From Parahoeflea halophila (GTDB taxonomy: Bacteria > Pseudomonadota > Alphaproteobacteria > Rhizobiales > Rhizobiaceae), in NCBI RefSeq assembly GCF_900220985.1, contig NZ_OCPC01000001.1, positions 1,466,836 through 1,530,835 of the forward strand: 64,000 nt of DNA, written 5' to 3'. Below the pieces are notes generated by a model that had not been told where the DNA came from, searched no databases, and saw nothing but the letters and a program-made list of their open reading frames with translations. Within the stretch, counting starts at the first letter, position 1. Each line of letters opens with the position of its first letter. A program made the position numbers and the translations under genes. This document shows, piece by piece, positions 1 through 8,711 of this stretch.

Positions 1-804
1 AATCTGGTCGACCACGGCTTCGCTGGCAGTGACGGCGCCGACACGGTGGCCCGGAATGCAGAAGGATTTGGAAAAGCTGTAGAGCCCGATCAGATTGTCC
101 TGCCAGTCCTGCACTCCAAACAGCCCGTGCGGCGCTCCAGCATCAAGCGGCAGAAAATCACGATAGGTCTCGTCGACAATCAGCCAGATGCCCCGCGCCC
201 GGCAAAGCTCCAGCAACTGCTGCAGCAGACCGCCTGGATAGGTGGCGCCGGTCGGATTGTTCGGTGTCACCACCGCCAAAGACCGGACATTCTCGCCAAT
301 CATTGCCTCCACGGCCGCCACTGTCGGCAGGAAACCGTCCTCAGCCCGGCAATCGACGTAGTCGACCCCGATGCCGCTCATCTTCAGCGTTGTCTCGTGA
401 TTGAAATAGCACGGATTGGTCAGCAGCACCCGGTCACCGGGGCCTGCGATAGCCATCATTGCGGCCATGAAGGCCTGGTTGCAGCCGGATGTGACATGAA
501 CATTCGACTGCTTGATGTCTGCCGCATAGATATCGCTGACCCATGCCGCATAGGCCTCACGCAGCTCATGCTCACCCTCGATATCGCCATAACCGGCCAT
601 TGCCACCGAACCAGCCGCTTCCCCCAGCCAGCCCAACATGTCGGGATGCGGCGGGTATCCGGGAACGGCCTGCGACAGATCAAGCAGCGGCCCCAGCCGG
701 CCGTCATAATCATGTTTCCATGCCTGCACTTCCGGAATGGGTGGGGCAGACAGTGTTTCGACAAGCGGGTTGATGCGAGCGCGCGGCATGATGGAGGCCT
801 TCAT
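1..804 (-). CDS. PLP-dependent class I/II aminotransferase (C-terminus beyond window)
   Basis: The reverse strand is open from ATG at 804 to the window edge, giving 268 codons of a fold-type I aminotransferase. Recognisable segments are TSGCNQAFMAA (PLP phosphate region), VVTPNNPTGATYPG (the PNNPTG motif), LIVDETYRDF (Asp/Tyr that contact the cofactor) and LYSFSKSFCIPGHRVG, where SFSKS carries the Schiff-base lysine. The start overlaps the stop of the LysR gene (ATGA), so the two are probably co-transcribed. The substrate cannot be read from sequence. The neighbouring ureohydrolase, polyamine transporter and amidase suggest an amino or guanidino compound. The last roughly 100 residues lie outside the window. 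Confidence 0.88.
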   Translation of the reverse strand, partial: MKASIMPRARINPLVETLSAPPIPEVQAWKHDYDGRLGPLLDLSQAVPGYPPHPDMLGWLGEAAGSVAMAGYGDIEGEHELREAYAAWVSDIYAADIKQSNVHVTSGCNQAFMAAMMAIAGPGDRVLLTNPCYFNHETTLKMSGIGVDYVDCRAEDGFLPTVAAVEAMIGENVRSLAVVTPNNPTGATYPGGLLQQLLELCRARGIWLIVDETYRDFLPLDAGAPHGLFGVQDWQDNLIGLYSFSKSFCIPGHRVGAVTASEAVVDQI

Positions 805-1793
805 GATTCTGTCAGTTCGACGGGAACGGATTCGGTGTGTTGGACGCCTGGGTTTTGCTGCGCCCGGCGAATGGTGCGGCGCGCGGCGATCATCGGCTCG
901 GCCCGGGCGTCATCTTCCTCGATGCTGGAAAACAGCCAATCTATGAAGGCATCCACGGCAGGTGTCGAGCGCACATCATTGCTGCAGGCAACATAAAACG
1001 CGTCGACTGCCGGCACGGCCAGCTTGAACGGCACGATCACCTGCCCCCGGGTCAACAAGCTCGCTGCAGTCAGCGTGTCACCCAGCGCAATACCGTGGCC
1101 GAGCAGCGCTGCTTCGATTGCCAGCCGCGCATCGGAGAAATGGTGCTGCTGCACCCCGGAGATACCGCGGACATCAGCCGCCGTCAGCCAGATATGCCAT
1201 TCATGCCCGCCATCCCCGTGCAGGATGGTGTGTTCCGCCAGATCCCGCGCGGTACGAATCGGCTTGTTGTTGATCAGCGAGGGGCTGGCGATCGGAAACA
1301 GGTCGAGATGCGACCACAGCTTGAGCCAGCAATCGGTCCAGCTGCCATCACCATAGAGAATGGCGATATCCACATCTGGAGAATGGATCGCCGCCGGATC
1401 ATTGGCCGCATTGAGTGTGAGCCTTATGTCCGGATAGCGTGCGGTGAAACTCGCCAGCCGCGGCATCAGCCACAGGGACAGAAGTGCCGACACGCAGGTG
1501 ATCGACAGCGATCCGGATTTCGCCGGCCGCGTCATCCTCGCCGTGGCCGTGGCAATTTCCTCAAAGGCAGATGTCACCGAAGGTAACAGCTCGGCGCCAT
1601 GTTCGGTCAGTGTCAGGCGCTGCCCGGTACGTTTGAACAGCTTCACCTGCAGCGAATTTTCCAGCGCCTTGATCTGGTGGCTGATCGCCCCGTGCGTGAC
1701 GCAAAGCTCCTTTGCCGCCTTGGTCAGCGAACGGTTTCGGGCGGTCGCCTCGAACGCCCGGAGCGGGTTCAGTGGCGGCAATCTCTGTGTCAT
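801..1793 (-). CDS. LysR-family transcriptional regulator, GcvA-like
   Basis: A 330-residue LysR regulator. The N-terminal winged helix-turn-helix (LRAFEATARNRSLTKAAKEL ... THGAISHQIKALE) is typical of the GcvA branch, followed by a periplasmic-binding-like effector domain from about residue 90. The ATG at 1793 was chosen because MTQRLPPLNPLRAFEA is the usual N-terminus of this branch; the frame is open further upstream but runs into the intergenic region. It is divergent from the ureohydrolase at 1933 and overlaps the downstream aminotransferase by four bases. It most likely controls both directions from the palindrome at 1808-1824. The C-terminus has a poorly conserved acidic and Arg-rich tail. 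The effector is unknown. Confidence 0.9.
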   Translation of the reverse strand: MTQRLPPLNPLRAFEATARNRSLTKAAKELCVTHGAISHQIKALENSLQVKLFKRTGQRLTLTEHGAELLPSVTSAFEEIATATARMTRPAKSGSLSITCVSALLSLWLMPRLASFTARYPDIRLTLNAANDPAAIHSPDVDIAILYGDGSWTDCWLKLWSHLDLFPIASPSLINNKPIRTARDLAEHTILHGDGGHEWHIWLTAADVRGISGVQQHHFSDARLAIEAALLGHGIALGDTLTAASLLTRGQVIVPFKLAVPAVDAFYVACSNDVRSTPAVDAFIDWLFSSIEEDDARAEPMIAARRTIRRAQQNPGVQHTESVPVELTES

Positions 1794-1807
1794 CGGCTCA
1801 ATCTTGA

Positions 1808-1824
1808 TGTGAGATTTTCTCACA
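1808..1824. promoter_or_regulatory. Candidate LysR operator palindrome
   Basis: TGTGAGA-TTT-TCTCACA is a perfect 7-bp inverted repeat with a 3-bp spacer. It also satisfies the T-N11-A pattern of LysR boxes. It lies 15-31 bp upstream of the LysR ATG and about 110 bp upstream of the divergent ureohydrolase, where an autoregulatory site is expected. Binding by this regulator is inferred. Confidence 0.55.
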
Positions 1825-1932
1825 CAAATGGTGCTAACAATATCAATTGCTTTCCTATCGCTGCTTTGCAACATTTTATTCAACGAAAGCGCCGATTGTC
1901 GCGGCGCTGCATTTTCTCGGGATGGCGGACAC

Positions 1933-2994
1933 ATGACTTGGGACAAGGCGAAGCTCGACGAACTGAAGGGCAAATATGGCGAAAGCCATGGCGGCGAATT
2001 GTTCAATCCGAAGTTCCGGCGCGTCGCCGACAGGATCTTCACCGAAAGCGGCACACGGCTGGCACCCTATTCCGGCATCCCGACCTTCCTCACAGCGCCC
2101 TATGTCGAAGTCGACAACGACGAGCCAGATTTCGGCGACCTGCAGGTGGCCATGATCGGCATGCCGATGGATCTGGGCGTCACCAACCGCAACGGCTCGC
2201 GCTTCGGCCCCCGCGCGCTCCGCACCATCGAGCGCATCGGCCCCTACAACCACGTCCTCGATTGCGCCCCCGTGCACGAGCTGCGTGTCGCCGATATCGG
2301 CGATGTCAGCTTCCAGAGCCGCTACCGGCTCGAGCTTTGCCATGAGGATATCGAGCGCCGCCTGCACCAGATCGTCGACGCCGGCGTGCTGCCGCTCTCG
2401 GTTGGCGGTGACCATTCCATCACCCACCCGATCCTCAAGGCGGTCGGCAAGAACCGCCCCGTCGGCATGATCCACATTGATGCGCACTGCGACACCGGCG
2501 GCGCCTTCGACATGACCAAGTTCCATCATGGCGGACCTTTCCGAAACGCGGTGCTTGACGGCGTGCTCGACCCGACCCGGACGATCCAGATCGGCATCCG
2601 CGGACCAGCCGAGTACCTGTGGGAATTCTCCTACGAGTCCGGCATGACCGTGATCCACGCAGAAGAAGTAACCGGCATGGGCATGCCCGCGATCATCGAG
2701 CGTGCACGAGAGATCATCGGTGAGGGTCCGACCTATCTTTCTTTCGACATCGACAGCCTCGATCCCGCCTTCGCGCCGGGCACCGGCACGCCGGAAGTCG
2801 GCGGCCTGACCACCCGCGAAGTGCTGGAACTGATCCGCGGCCTCAAGGGCATGAACATTGTCGGCGGTGACGTCGTCGAAGTTGCGCCGCAGTATGATTC
2901 CACCACCAACACGGCCCATGCCGGCGCACAGGTACTGTTCGAGATCCTCAGTCTTATGGTCTTCAGCCCCACCATAACCGGTGAGGCATCTTGA
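1933..2994 (+). CDS. Agmatinase/ureohydrolase family protein (arginase superfamily)
   Basis: A 353-residue binuclear-metal hydrolase that should release urea from a guanidino compound. The six metal ligands are all visible: H161 in GGDHS, D183, H185 and D187 in HIDAHCDT, and D272 and D274 in FDIDSLDPAFAPGTGTPE. The family includes agmatinase, guanidinobutyrase, guanidinopropionase and guanidine hydrolase, and motifs alone do not separate these. An N-terminal extension of about 60 residues precedes the catalytic fold, longer than in E. coli SpeB. The ATG at 1933 is used; upstream in-frame codons lie in the regulator's promoter region. Next come a polyamine-type ABC transporter and an amidase in the same direction, so it probably processes the imported substrate. 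Confidence 0.88.
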   Translation: MTWDKAKLDELKGKYGESHGGELFNPKFRRVADRIFTESGTRLAPYSGIPTFLTAPYVEVDNDEPDFGDLQVAMIGMPMDLGVTNRNGSRFGPRALRTIERIGPYNHVLDCAPVHELRVADIGDVSFQSRYRLELCHEDIERRLHQIVDAGVLPLSVGGDHSITHPILKAVGKNRPVGMIHIDAHCDTGGAFDMTKFHHGGPFRNAVLDGVLDPTRTIQIGIRGPAEYLWEFSYESGMTVIHAEEVTGMGMPAIIERAREIIGEGPTYLSFDIDSLDPAFAPGTGTPEVGGLTTREVLELIRGLKGMNIVGGDVVEVAPQYDSTTNTAHAGAQVLFEILSLMVFSPTITGEAS

Positions 2995-3110
2995 CCAGCG
3001 CCCTTCGGGAGGCTGAAACAGAAAGACAAGATCCACTCATTGAGGCAAAGAACCTCAGGCGAGATAACAAGGGAACCCCGGCTAAAGTCCGGCAAACAAA
3101 GGAGCAGACA

Positions 3111-4199
3111 ATGCGAAAGATCCTCAATTCATCCATCAGCCGCCGGGCTATGCTCGGTGGCACTGCAGCAGCCATCGGGGCCCTGTCGATGCCGTCGATC
3201 CTGCGCGCCCAGGACCGCTCGCTGAAGGTCGGCGTCTATGGCGGCTACTTCAAGGATTCGTTCGACAAGAACATCTTCCCCGATTTTACCGCCGCCACCG
3301 GCATTGCCGTTGAATCGATCGCCGAACCCACCGGCGAAGCCTGGCTGGTGCAGCTCGAGCAGGCCGCCAGGGCCGGCGTTGCTCCCGCCGATGTCTCGAT
3401 GATGTCGCAGGTAGCCATGCTCAAGGGCCAGTCGACCGAGCTCTGGGCACCGATCGACACGTCCAGGATCAAGAACTACGACGACCTGCTGCCCCAGTTC
3501 GTCAACAAGTATCCCGATGGCCGCGTTGCCGGCATCGGCGCGGTGGCTTGGTACATCACTCTGGTCAGCAACACCGACGCCTATCCGGAAGCCCCCGAAA
3601 GCTGGGCTGCACTTTGGGATCCGGCCAATGCCGACAAGCTCGGCCTGCTGGCGCTGGTGTCGAACTCGTTCCTGCTTGAAGTGACCGCAAAGACTTATCT
3701 GGGCGGCACCGATGCGCTCGACACCGAGGAAGGTCTCAACAAGGCCTTCGAAAAGCTCGCCGAAGTCAAGCCGAACGTGCGGCTCTGGTACCGCGACGAA
3801 GCCCAGTTCGAGCAGGCATTGAAATCCGGTGAAATTCCGATGGGCCAGTATTACCACGACGTCACCGGCCTGGCTGCCGCCGACGGTCACCCAGTCCGCT
3901 CCACCTTCCCCAAGGAAGGTGGCATCCAGGATTCGGGCTGCTGGGCGCTCTCGCGTGCGTCCGACAAGGTCGAGGAAGCCCATGTCTTCATCGACTACAT
4001 GAGCCAGCCTGAAATCCAGGCCACCCTGTCGCGCAAGGTCGGTACCGCGCCGACGTTGAAGCGTGATGTACTCGACCTCACGGCCGAGGAATTTGCCAGC
4101 GTGTCGTCGGACATTGATCCTATCATCCCGCGCTACGACCTTTATCAGACCAAGTCCGACTGGCTGAACCAGAAGTGGACCGAGCTGATCGTCGGCTGA
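3111..4199 (+). CDS. ABC transporter substrate-binding protein, spermidine/putrescine (PotD-like) type
   Basis: A 362-residue periplasmic binding protein. The leader has twin arginines in SISRRAMLGG followed by a hydrophobic stretch and an Ala-rich cleavage region ending near LRAQ, which suggests Tat export. The mature part has the fold-type features of PotD-like proteins (VGVYGGYFKDSFDKN near the start; GCWALSRASDKVEEAH near the C-terminus). A good ribosome-binding site (AAAGGAG) lies before the ATG at 3111. It heads the ABC operon that continues with the ATPase and two permeases. A polyamine, guanidine derivative or related cation is the likely ligand, inferred from the ureohydrolase and amidase around it. 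Confidence 0.88.
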   Translation: MRKILNSSISRRAMLGGTAAAIGALSMPSILRAQDRSLKVGVYGGYFKDSFDKNIFPDFTAATGIAVESIAEPTGEAWLVQLEQAARAGVAPADVSMMSQVAMLKGQSTELWAPIDTSRIKNYDDLLPQFVNKYPDGRVAGIGAVAWYITLVSNTDAYPEAPESWAALWDPANADKLGLLALVSNSFLLEVTAKTYLGGTDALDTEEGLNKAFEKLAEVKPNVRLWYRDEAQFEQALKSGEIPMGQYYHDVTGLAAADGHPVRSTFPKEGGIQDSGCWALSRASDKVEEAHVFIDYMSQPEIQATLSRKVGTAPTLKRDVLDLTAEEFASVSSDIDPIIPRYDLYQTKSDWLNQKWTELIVG

Positions 4200-4246
4200 C
4201 ACACGATTGCGCCCCGTATGGGGACGTAATTGGCTGAAAACGGGAT

Positions 4247-4287
4247 GGGCCGGATCATGGCCCCTCCCTTCCCCCGCCAAGGCGGGG
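4247..4287 (+). other. Stem-loops between binding-protein and ATPase genes
   Basis: The 107-bp gap after the binding-protein gene holds GGGCC-N7-GGCCC and then CCCCGCC-AA-GGCGGGG. No T-run follows, so neither looks like a classical terminator. They may stabilise the upstream binding-protein mRNA or attenuate the rest of the operon, as described for other ABC operons. The effect is inferred. Confidence 0.45.
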
Positions 4288-4306
4288 CAAGAAGAACGGG
4301 GACACA

Positions 4307-5344
4307 ATGTCTGGATTGACGCTCAATTCGGTCCGCAAGGACTTCGGCAGCTTCACTGCGGTCAACGACGTACAGCTTGCCGTGCCGCAAGGCACGTTCG
4401 TCTGCATGCTCGGGCCGTCCGGTTGCGGCAAGACCACGCTGCTCAGGATGATCGCCGGCCTCGACCTGCCCACCAGCGGCGAGATCCTGCTCGACGGCGA
4501 GGACATCACCGCCGTCCCCACCCACAAGCGTAACCTCGGCATGGTGTTCCAGTCGCTGGCGCTGTTTCCGCATCTGAGCGTCGGCGAGAACATTGCCTAT
4601 CCGCTCAGAATCCGTGGCGCCCCGCGCGAGGAACAGAGAAGACGTGTCGACGAACTGCTGGCGATGATCCATCTCCCCGGCTATGCCGACCGTCCAGTGG
4701 CAAAACTCTCCGGCGGCCAACGCCAGCGTGTGGCGATCGCCCGGGCGCTCACCCGCTCGCCCAAGCTGTTCCTGCTCGACGAGCCGCTGTCCGCGCTCGA
4801 CGCCAAACTGCGCGAGGCCATGCAGGTGGAACTCAGACAATTGCAACAGCAACTCGGCATCACCACCATCGTCGTCACCCATGATCAGCGCGAAGCCATG
4901 ACCATGGCCGACACCGTGGTGGTGATGAACCAGGGCCAGATCCGCCAGGCGGCAAGCCCGATGGAAATCTACCGCAGGCCCGCCGACACGTTCGTGGCCG
5001 ACTTCATCGGCTCGACCAATCTCATCGACATGTACACCGACAGCGCCGGTCGCGCCGTGGCACTCGATCAGGCCATACCGGGACTGAGCGCACCCGGGGG
5101 CGGCAAGGCTGTCATCTCTGTCCGTCCGGAAGACGTGCACCTGACAGCGCCCGGCAGCGACGGCACTATCACCGGCACCGTAACCTTCGTTCGCGATCTC
5201 GGCGGCACCATCGAGACCTTCATCGACTGCGCCGGTCAGCAGATCATCGCGGTCTCCACCCCGCGTTCCCGGCCCGAGGTCACGGTCGGCCAGCCGGTGG
5301 GTGTCCTGCTCGATCCGGGTGTCTGCGTGGTACTCGACAGATGA
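4307..5344 (+). CDS. ABC transporter ATP-binding protein, PotA-like
   Basis: A 345-residue nucleotide-binding subunit. It has Walker A GPSGCGKTT, Q-loop MVFQSLALFPHL, signature LSGGQRQRVAIARAL, Walker B LFLLDEPLSALD and switch His in VVTHDQREA. Residues beyond about 240 form the TOBE-type regulatory domain (VISVRPEDVHL) found in polyamine and iron importers. The ATG at 4307 follows a purine-rich stretch. It overlaps the first permease by ATGA, so the transporter genes are translationally coupled. It powers uptake by the permeases encoded next. Confidence 0.92.
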   Translation: MSGLTLNSVRKDFGSFTAVNDVQLAVPQGTFVCMLGPSGCGKTTLLRMIAGLDLPTSGEILLDGEDITAVPTHKRNLGMVFQSLALFPHLSVGENIAYPLRIRGAPREEQRRRVDELLAMIHLPGYADRPVAKLSGGQRQRVAIARALTRSPKLFLLDEPLSALDAKLREAMQVELRQLQQQLGITTIVVTHDQREAMTMADTVVVMNQGQIRQAASPMEIYRRPADTFVADFIGSTNLIDMYTDSAGRAVALDQAIPGLSAPGGGKAVISVRPEDVHLTAPGSDGTITGTVTFVRDLGGTIETFIDCAGQQIIAVSTPRSRPEVTVGQPVGVLLDPGVCVVLDR

Positions 5345-6198
5345 GACGCGAGACGCCGCAAAGACTGACCGATTACGCACCGATCGCCTTCCCGGCGATC
5401 ATGCTCACCGTGTTCTTCGTTATCCCCTTCGGGACCATGATCTCGGTCAGCTTCTTCCAGCGCCAGCAGGGCGGATTCTACACGCCCGCCTTCGTGTTCT
5501 CCAATTACGAGCGGTTCCTGAGCCTCTTTTTCGCCAATGTGCTTGGCTTCTCGCTGATGCTGGCGGTTCTCGTCGCCATCTGCTGCGTCGTCCTGGGAGT
5601 GCCGTTCACCTATCTGCTGACAAGGTTGACCCGGCGGGCCCAGATCATCTGGATGGTGGTGCTTTTGTCGGTGCTGTCACTGTCCGAAGTCATCATCGGA
5701 TTTGCCTGGTCGACCCTGTTCTCCCGCACCGCCGGTATCACAAACCTGCTCGTGGTTCTTGGCCTGATGGAAAAGGCGGTTGCACTTTCACCCGGCTTTC
5801 CGGCGGTGCTGACGGCAATGGTCTATCAGGCCCTGCCCTACACCATCCTGGTTCTCTATCCGGCCCTTATCCGGCTTGATCCAACGCTGACCGAAGCCGC
5901 CCGAACGCTCGGTGCATCGCCGCTGCGCGCCTTCTTCACGGTCGTAGTGCCGGCACTCAGGACAACGATCATGGCGACGCTGATCATGGTGTTTATCTTT
6001 GCGCTCGGCTCCTACCTGTTACCACAGATCCTCGGCCGGCCGCAGCACTGGACATTGTCTGTGCTGATCACCGATCAGGCCATCTACCAGTCCAACATGC
6101 CGTTTGCTGCTGCGATGGCCGTGTTCCTTGTGCTGGTCACGCTTGCCATGGTGGCTCTCACCCTGTTTGCCGGACGTAAGCGGGAGGCTGCCACGTGA
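5341..6198 (+). CDS. ABC transporter permease, PotB-like
   Basis: A 285-residue inner-membrane permease with about six hydrophobic segments. The binding-protein-dependent transport signature that contacts the ATPase is visible as EAARTLGASPLRAFFTVVVP at about residues 184-203. It starts inside the end of the ATPase gene (ATGA) and ends overlapping the second permease start. It should form a heterodimer with the next permease in a polyamine-type importer. Confidence 0.9.
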   Translation: MRRETPQRLTDYAPIAFPAIMLTVFFVIPFGTMISVSFFQRQQGGFYTPAFVFSNYERFLSLFFANVLGFSLMLAVLVAICCVVLGVPFTYLLTRLTRRAQIIWMVVLLSVLSLSEVIIGFAWSTLFSRTAGITNLLVVLGLMEKAVALSPGFPAVLTAMVYQALPYTILVLYPALIRLDPTLTEAARTLGASPLRAFFTVVVPALRTTIMATLIMVFIFALGSYLLPQILGRPQHWTLSVLITDQAIYQSNMPFAAAMAVFLVLVTLAMVALTLFAGRKREAAT

Positions 6199-6995
6199 GC
6201 CATTTTCTCCGTCGCATTTATTTCGCGCTTGTCGGTCTTTTCCTGGCCGCCCCGCTGATCGTTGTTGCCGGTGTCTCCATCAATGCCAAACAGACGCTGG
6301 CCTTCCCGCCGCAGGGTTTTTCGCTGGCCTGGTATGTCGAGATCTTCGCCGACACCGGCTGGCGCAATGCCCTGTTCGCCTCACTGATGCTGGCGCTTCT
6401 CTCCGCCGCACTCGCCGTGGCCATTGCGCTGCCGCTGGCGTGGTTCCTGTGGCGCCGGATCGCGCCCTGGGCCAACATCTTCCAGCTGCTTGGGATTGCG
6501 CCCTTCACCCTGCCGCCGGTGATCACCGCGCTGGGGCTCCTGACCTTCTGGGCTGCCACCGGATTTTATGGCCATCCCTGGACGGCAGTGGTCAGCCACG
6601 CGATCTTTTTCGTCACACTGCCGCTCGTCACCCTGTCGCTCGGCTTCTCCGCCATCGAGCGGTCGCTGGTGGAAGCCGCAGCAACCATGGGAGCCGATGA
6701 CCGCACCATCTTCCGCACCGTGGTGCTACCGCTGATCACACCCTACCTGGTCTCGGGCTATGCCTTTGCGTTCGTGCTGTCGCTCAACGAATACATCGTC
6801 GCCTACATGACCGTCGGCTTCACCATGGAAACCCTGCCAATCAAGATCTTCAACGCACTGCGCTACGGCTACACCCCGACAATGGCCTCCGTCACTGTGC
6901 TGTTCGTGATCCTGGCTGCCGTCATCTATTCGCTGATCGCCCGTTATGGCGACCTGCTCAAGCTGCTGGGCGCCAATCCCGAGGAAAAACCATGA
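6195..6995 (+). CDS. ABC transporter permease, PotC-like
   Basis: A 266-residue membrane permease with about six membrane segments and the EAA loop EAAATMGADDRTIFRTVVLP. The start is GTG at 6195 overlapping the TGA of the first permease (GTGA). The end overlaps the amidase start (ATGA), so five genes form one tightly packed unit. Together with the PotB-like subunit it forms the membrane channel. Confidence 0.9.
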   Translation: MSHFLRRIYFALVGLFLAAPLIVVAGVSINAKQTLAFPPQGFSLAWYVEIFADTGWRNALFASLMLALLSAALAVAIALPLAWFLWRRIAPWANIFQLLGIAPFTLPPVITALGLLTFWAATGFYGHPWTAVVSHAIFFVTLPLVTLSLGFSAIERSLVEAAATMGADDRTIFRTVVLPLITPYLVSGYAFAFVLSLNEYIVAYMTVGFTMETLPIKIFNALRYGYTPTMASVTVLFVILAAVIYSLIARYGDLLKLLGANPEEKP

Positions 6996-7759
6996 CCCGC
7001 ATCTCGGCCTTGCAGATGCAGACGGCGGGCACCGACACCGCCGCCAACCTTGCCCGCATCGAAAGCGCGGCTCGCCAGGCCGCGGGAGGGGGCGCAACAC
7101 TTCTGGTCACGCCGGAACTCGGCATCACCAGCTATGGCGGCGGCGAGGCGATCCGGGCGCTTGCCGAACCCGCCGACGGGCCGATCGTGTCACGGCTGAG
7201 CGAGATCGCCCACCAGACGGGTGTCGCGCTCGTCGGAGGGTTTGCGGAAAAAGACGGGGACGCAATCTACAACTCGGCAATTCATACCGACGGCACCGGC
7301 ACACCATCGGTCTATCGCAAGTCGCATCTCTATGGCGACTACGAGCGCAATCTGTTCACGCCCGCGAAACCTTCGACCTGTCTGTTCAGCCATCACGGCA
7401 TGAAGCTTGGCATGCTAATTTGCTACGACGTGGAATTTCCGGAAAACGTACGGCGGCTGGCGCTGCATGGTGCAGACATGATACTCGTGCCGACCGCGAC
7501 ACCCATGGGATATTCAGGCAGCTTCATCGCCGAGAAGATGATCCCGGTTCGTGCTTTCGAGAACCAGATTTTTATCGCCTATATCAACAATATAGGCCGC
7601 GACGGCGAATTCGACTATGCCGGCCGGTCCGTTATCGCAGCGCCCGATGGCTCGGCACTGGCTCAGGCCGGCTTTTCGGAAGAACTGCTGACTGCGGAAA
7701 TCGACCCCGCGCTTTACGACTCCTCGCGCAGTGAAAACACCTATCTGAGAGATCTGTAA
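6992..7759 (+). CDS. Carbon-nitrogen hydrolase (nitrilase superfamily amidase)
   Basis: A 255-residue member of the nitrilase superfamily. The catalytic triad is visible: E42 in TPELGITS, K110 in VYRKSHLYGDYE and C144 in MLICYDVEFPE. The second glutamate E118 is also present. Members hydrolyse amides or N-carbamyl amines, releasing ammonia and sometimes CO2; N-carbamoylputrescine amidase and omega-amidases belong here. It is translationally coupled to the transporter. With a ureohydrolase in the same cluster, 4-guanidinobutyramide or a carbamoyl polyamine are reasonable substrate guesses, but this is inference. No cyanide-type nitrilase feature is apparent. Confidence 0.85.
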   Translation: MTRISALQMQTAGTDTAANLARIESAARQAAGGGATLLVTPELGITSYGGGEAIRALAEPADGPIVSRLSEIAHQTGVALVGGFAEKDGDAIYNSAIHTDGTGTPSVYRKSHLYGDYERNLFTPAKPSTCLFSHHGMKLGMLICYDVEFPENVRRLALHGADMILVPTATPMGYSGSFIAEKMIPVRAFENQIFIAYINNIGRDGEFDYAGRSVIAAPDGSALAQAGFSEELLTAEIDPALYDSSRSENTYLRDL

Positions 7760-7784
7760 AAGCACCGGCGGCCTTCGCCCCACG

Positions 7785-8711
7785 TTACGCTGCCGCCACG
7801 GCTTCCTTCACGGCAAGCTCTGCCATCGCCAGCACGGCGTCGCGGGTTTTAGCGGCGGCAATGAACCGACCATTGTGGCAGAAACTTGCGCCTTCCACGC
7901 CACAGGCCTTTTCCAGCTCGCCATTTGTCAGACCAGCCCAGGCGGACGGCAGATCGGCCCGCAATTCAAATCCTTCCTCGGCGCGGCGGATGCCGGTCAG
8001 GCACCAGTCCTTCTCACGCGGGTGAACCACGAACAGCAGATGATCGGCACCTGACTTCATCACCGCCGAGCGAAACGGCATTCCCATTGGCAGTTCCAGT
8101 ACCCGGCTCTCTCCAGCCTCCGTCACAGCCTTGAGCACGATGTCCTCAGCGCGCAGCTTGGCTGCGCTCCCGGCGATGTTAGCCTCGAGAAAGCTGCGCG
8201 CAATCGCCAGAGCCTCGCCGAATGCTCGCTCCAGAGCCTCCGGGTTCGGATCGTCGAACACCGGCTTCAGTGTTTCAAGCAGAACCGGCAGGGTCAGCTC
8301 AGCCAACGGTCCTGCAACCGAAGGGCTTATGGCGCCATTGTCCATCAGGTCAATCGGCAGCACGAAGCTCGCATCAAACGAGCTATGTATCGTGGCGACA
8401 TGCGCCTCGGGTACACCTGCGGCAGCAAGATAATCGCGCCCGTAGTGCTTCCAGACCAGGCCGAACGAACTGTAGGGCTTCCCGTCCTCACGCAATGGCG
8501 CACCGCGCTGGTGGTGGTCGAAAATCCCCGCTTGGGCATCATAGGCGCCACCCACATCATAGATGATCCGGTCACTCGCCGGTGTAATCCATTCCGGTGA
8601 CCGGCTGCGGACGATCCGCGCGGTCGGAAAAAGCCGGGTGAGAACAACGCTGGACAGCAACTCGTCGGCATGGAAGCCGCCTGAGTGGGTTACGAGGTAA
8701 TCTGGGATCAT
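7785..8711 (-). CDS. MYG1-family protein (metal-dependent, DHH-like)
   Basis: A 308-residue MYG1/GAMM1-family protein. Typical segments are VTHSGGFHADELLSSVVL at the N-terminus, IYDVGGAYDAQAGIFDHHQR (the DHH-like metal-binding region) and HSSFDASFVLPIDLMDNG. Eukaryotic MYG1 is reported as a 3'-5' RNA exonuclease; bacterial members are poorly studied. The ATG at 8711 matches the conserved N-terminus of the family. It is convergent with the amidase operon (25-bp gap) and has no obvious functional partner nearby. Confidence 0.85.
   Translation of the reverse strand: MIPDYLVTHSGGFHADELLSSVVLTRLFPTARIVRSRSPEWITPASDRIIYDVGGAYDAQAGIFDHHQRGAPLREDGKPYSSFGLVWKHYGRDYLAAAGVPEAHVATIHSSFDASFVLPIDLMDNGAISPSVAGPLAELTLPVLLETLKPVFDDPNPEALERAFGEALAIARSFLEANIAGSAAKLRAEDIVLKAVTEAGESRVLELPMGMPFRSAVMKSGADHLLFVVHPREKDWCLTGIRRAEEGFELRADLPSAWAGLTNGELEKACGVEGASFCHNGRFIAAAKTRDAVLAMAELAVKEAVAAA

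Noticed and set aside
801-804. Frameshift in the first codons of the aminotransferase at the window start
   Set aside because: Careful reading of the reverse complement shows ATG AAG GCC TCC ATC ATG CCG in frame with the conserved core; there is no indel.
2995-3110. Possible guanidine riboswitch between the ureohydrolase and PotD-like genes
   Set aside because: Two short hairpins are visible, but none of the conserved sequences of guanidine-I, -II or -III riboswitches is present.
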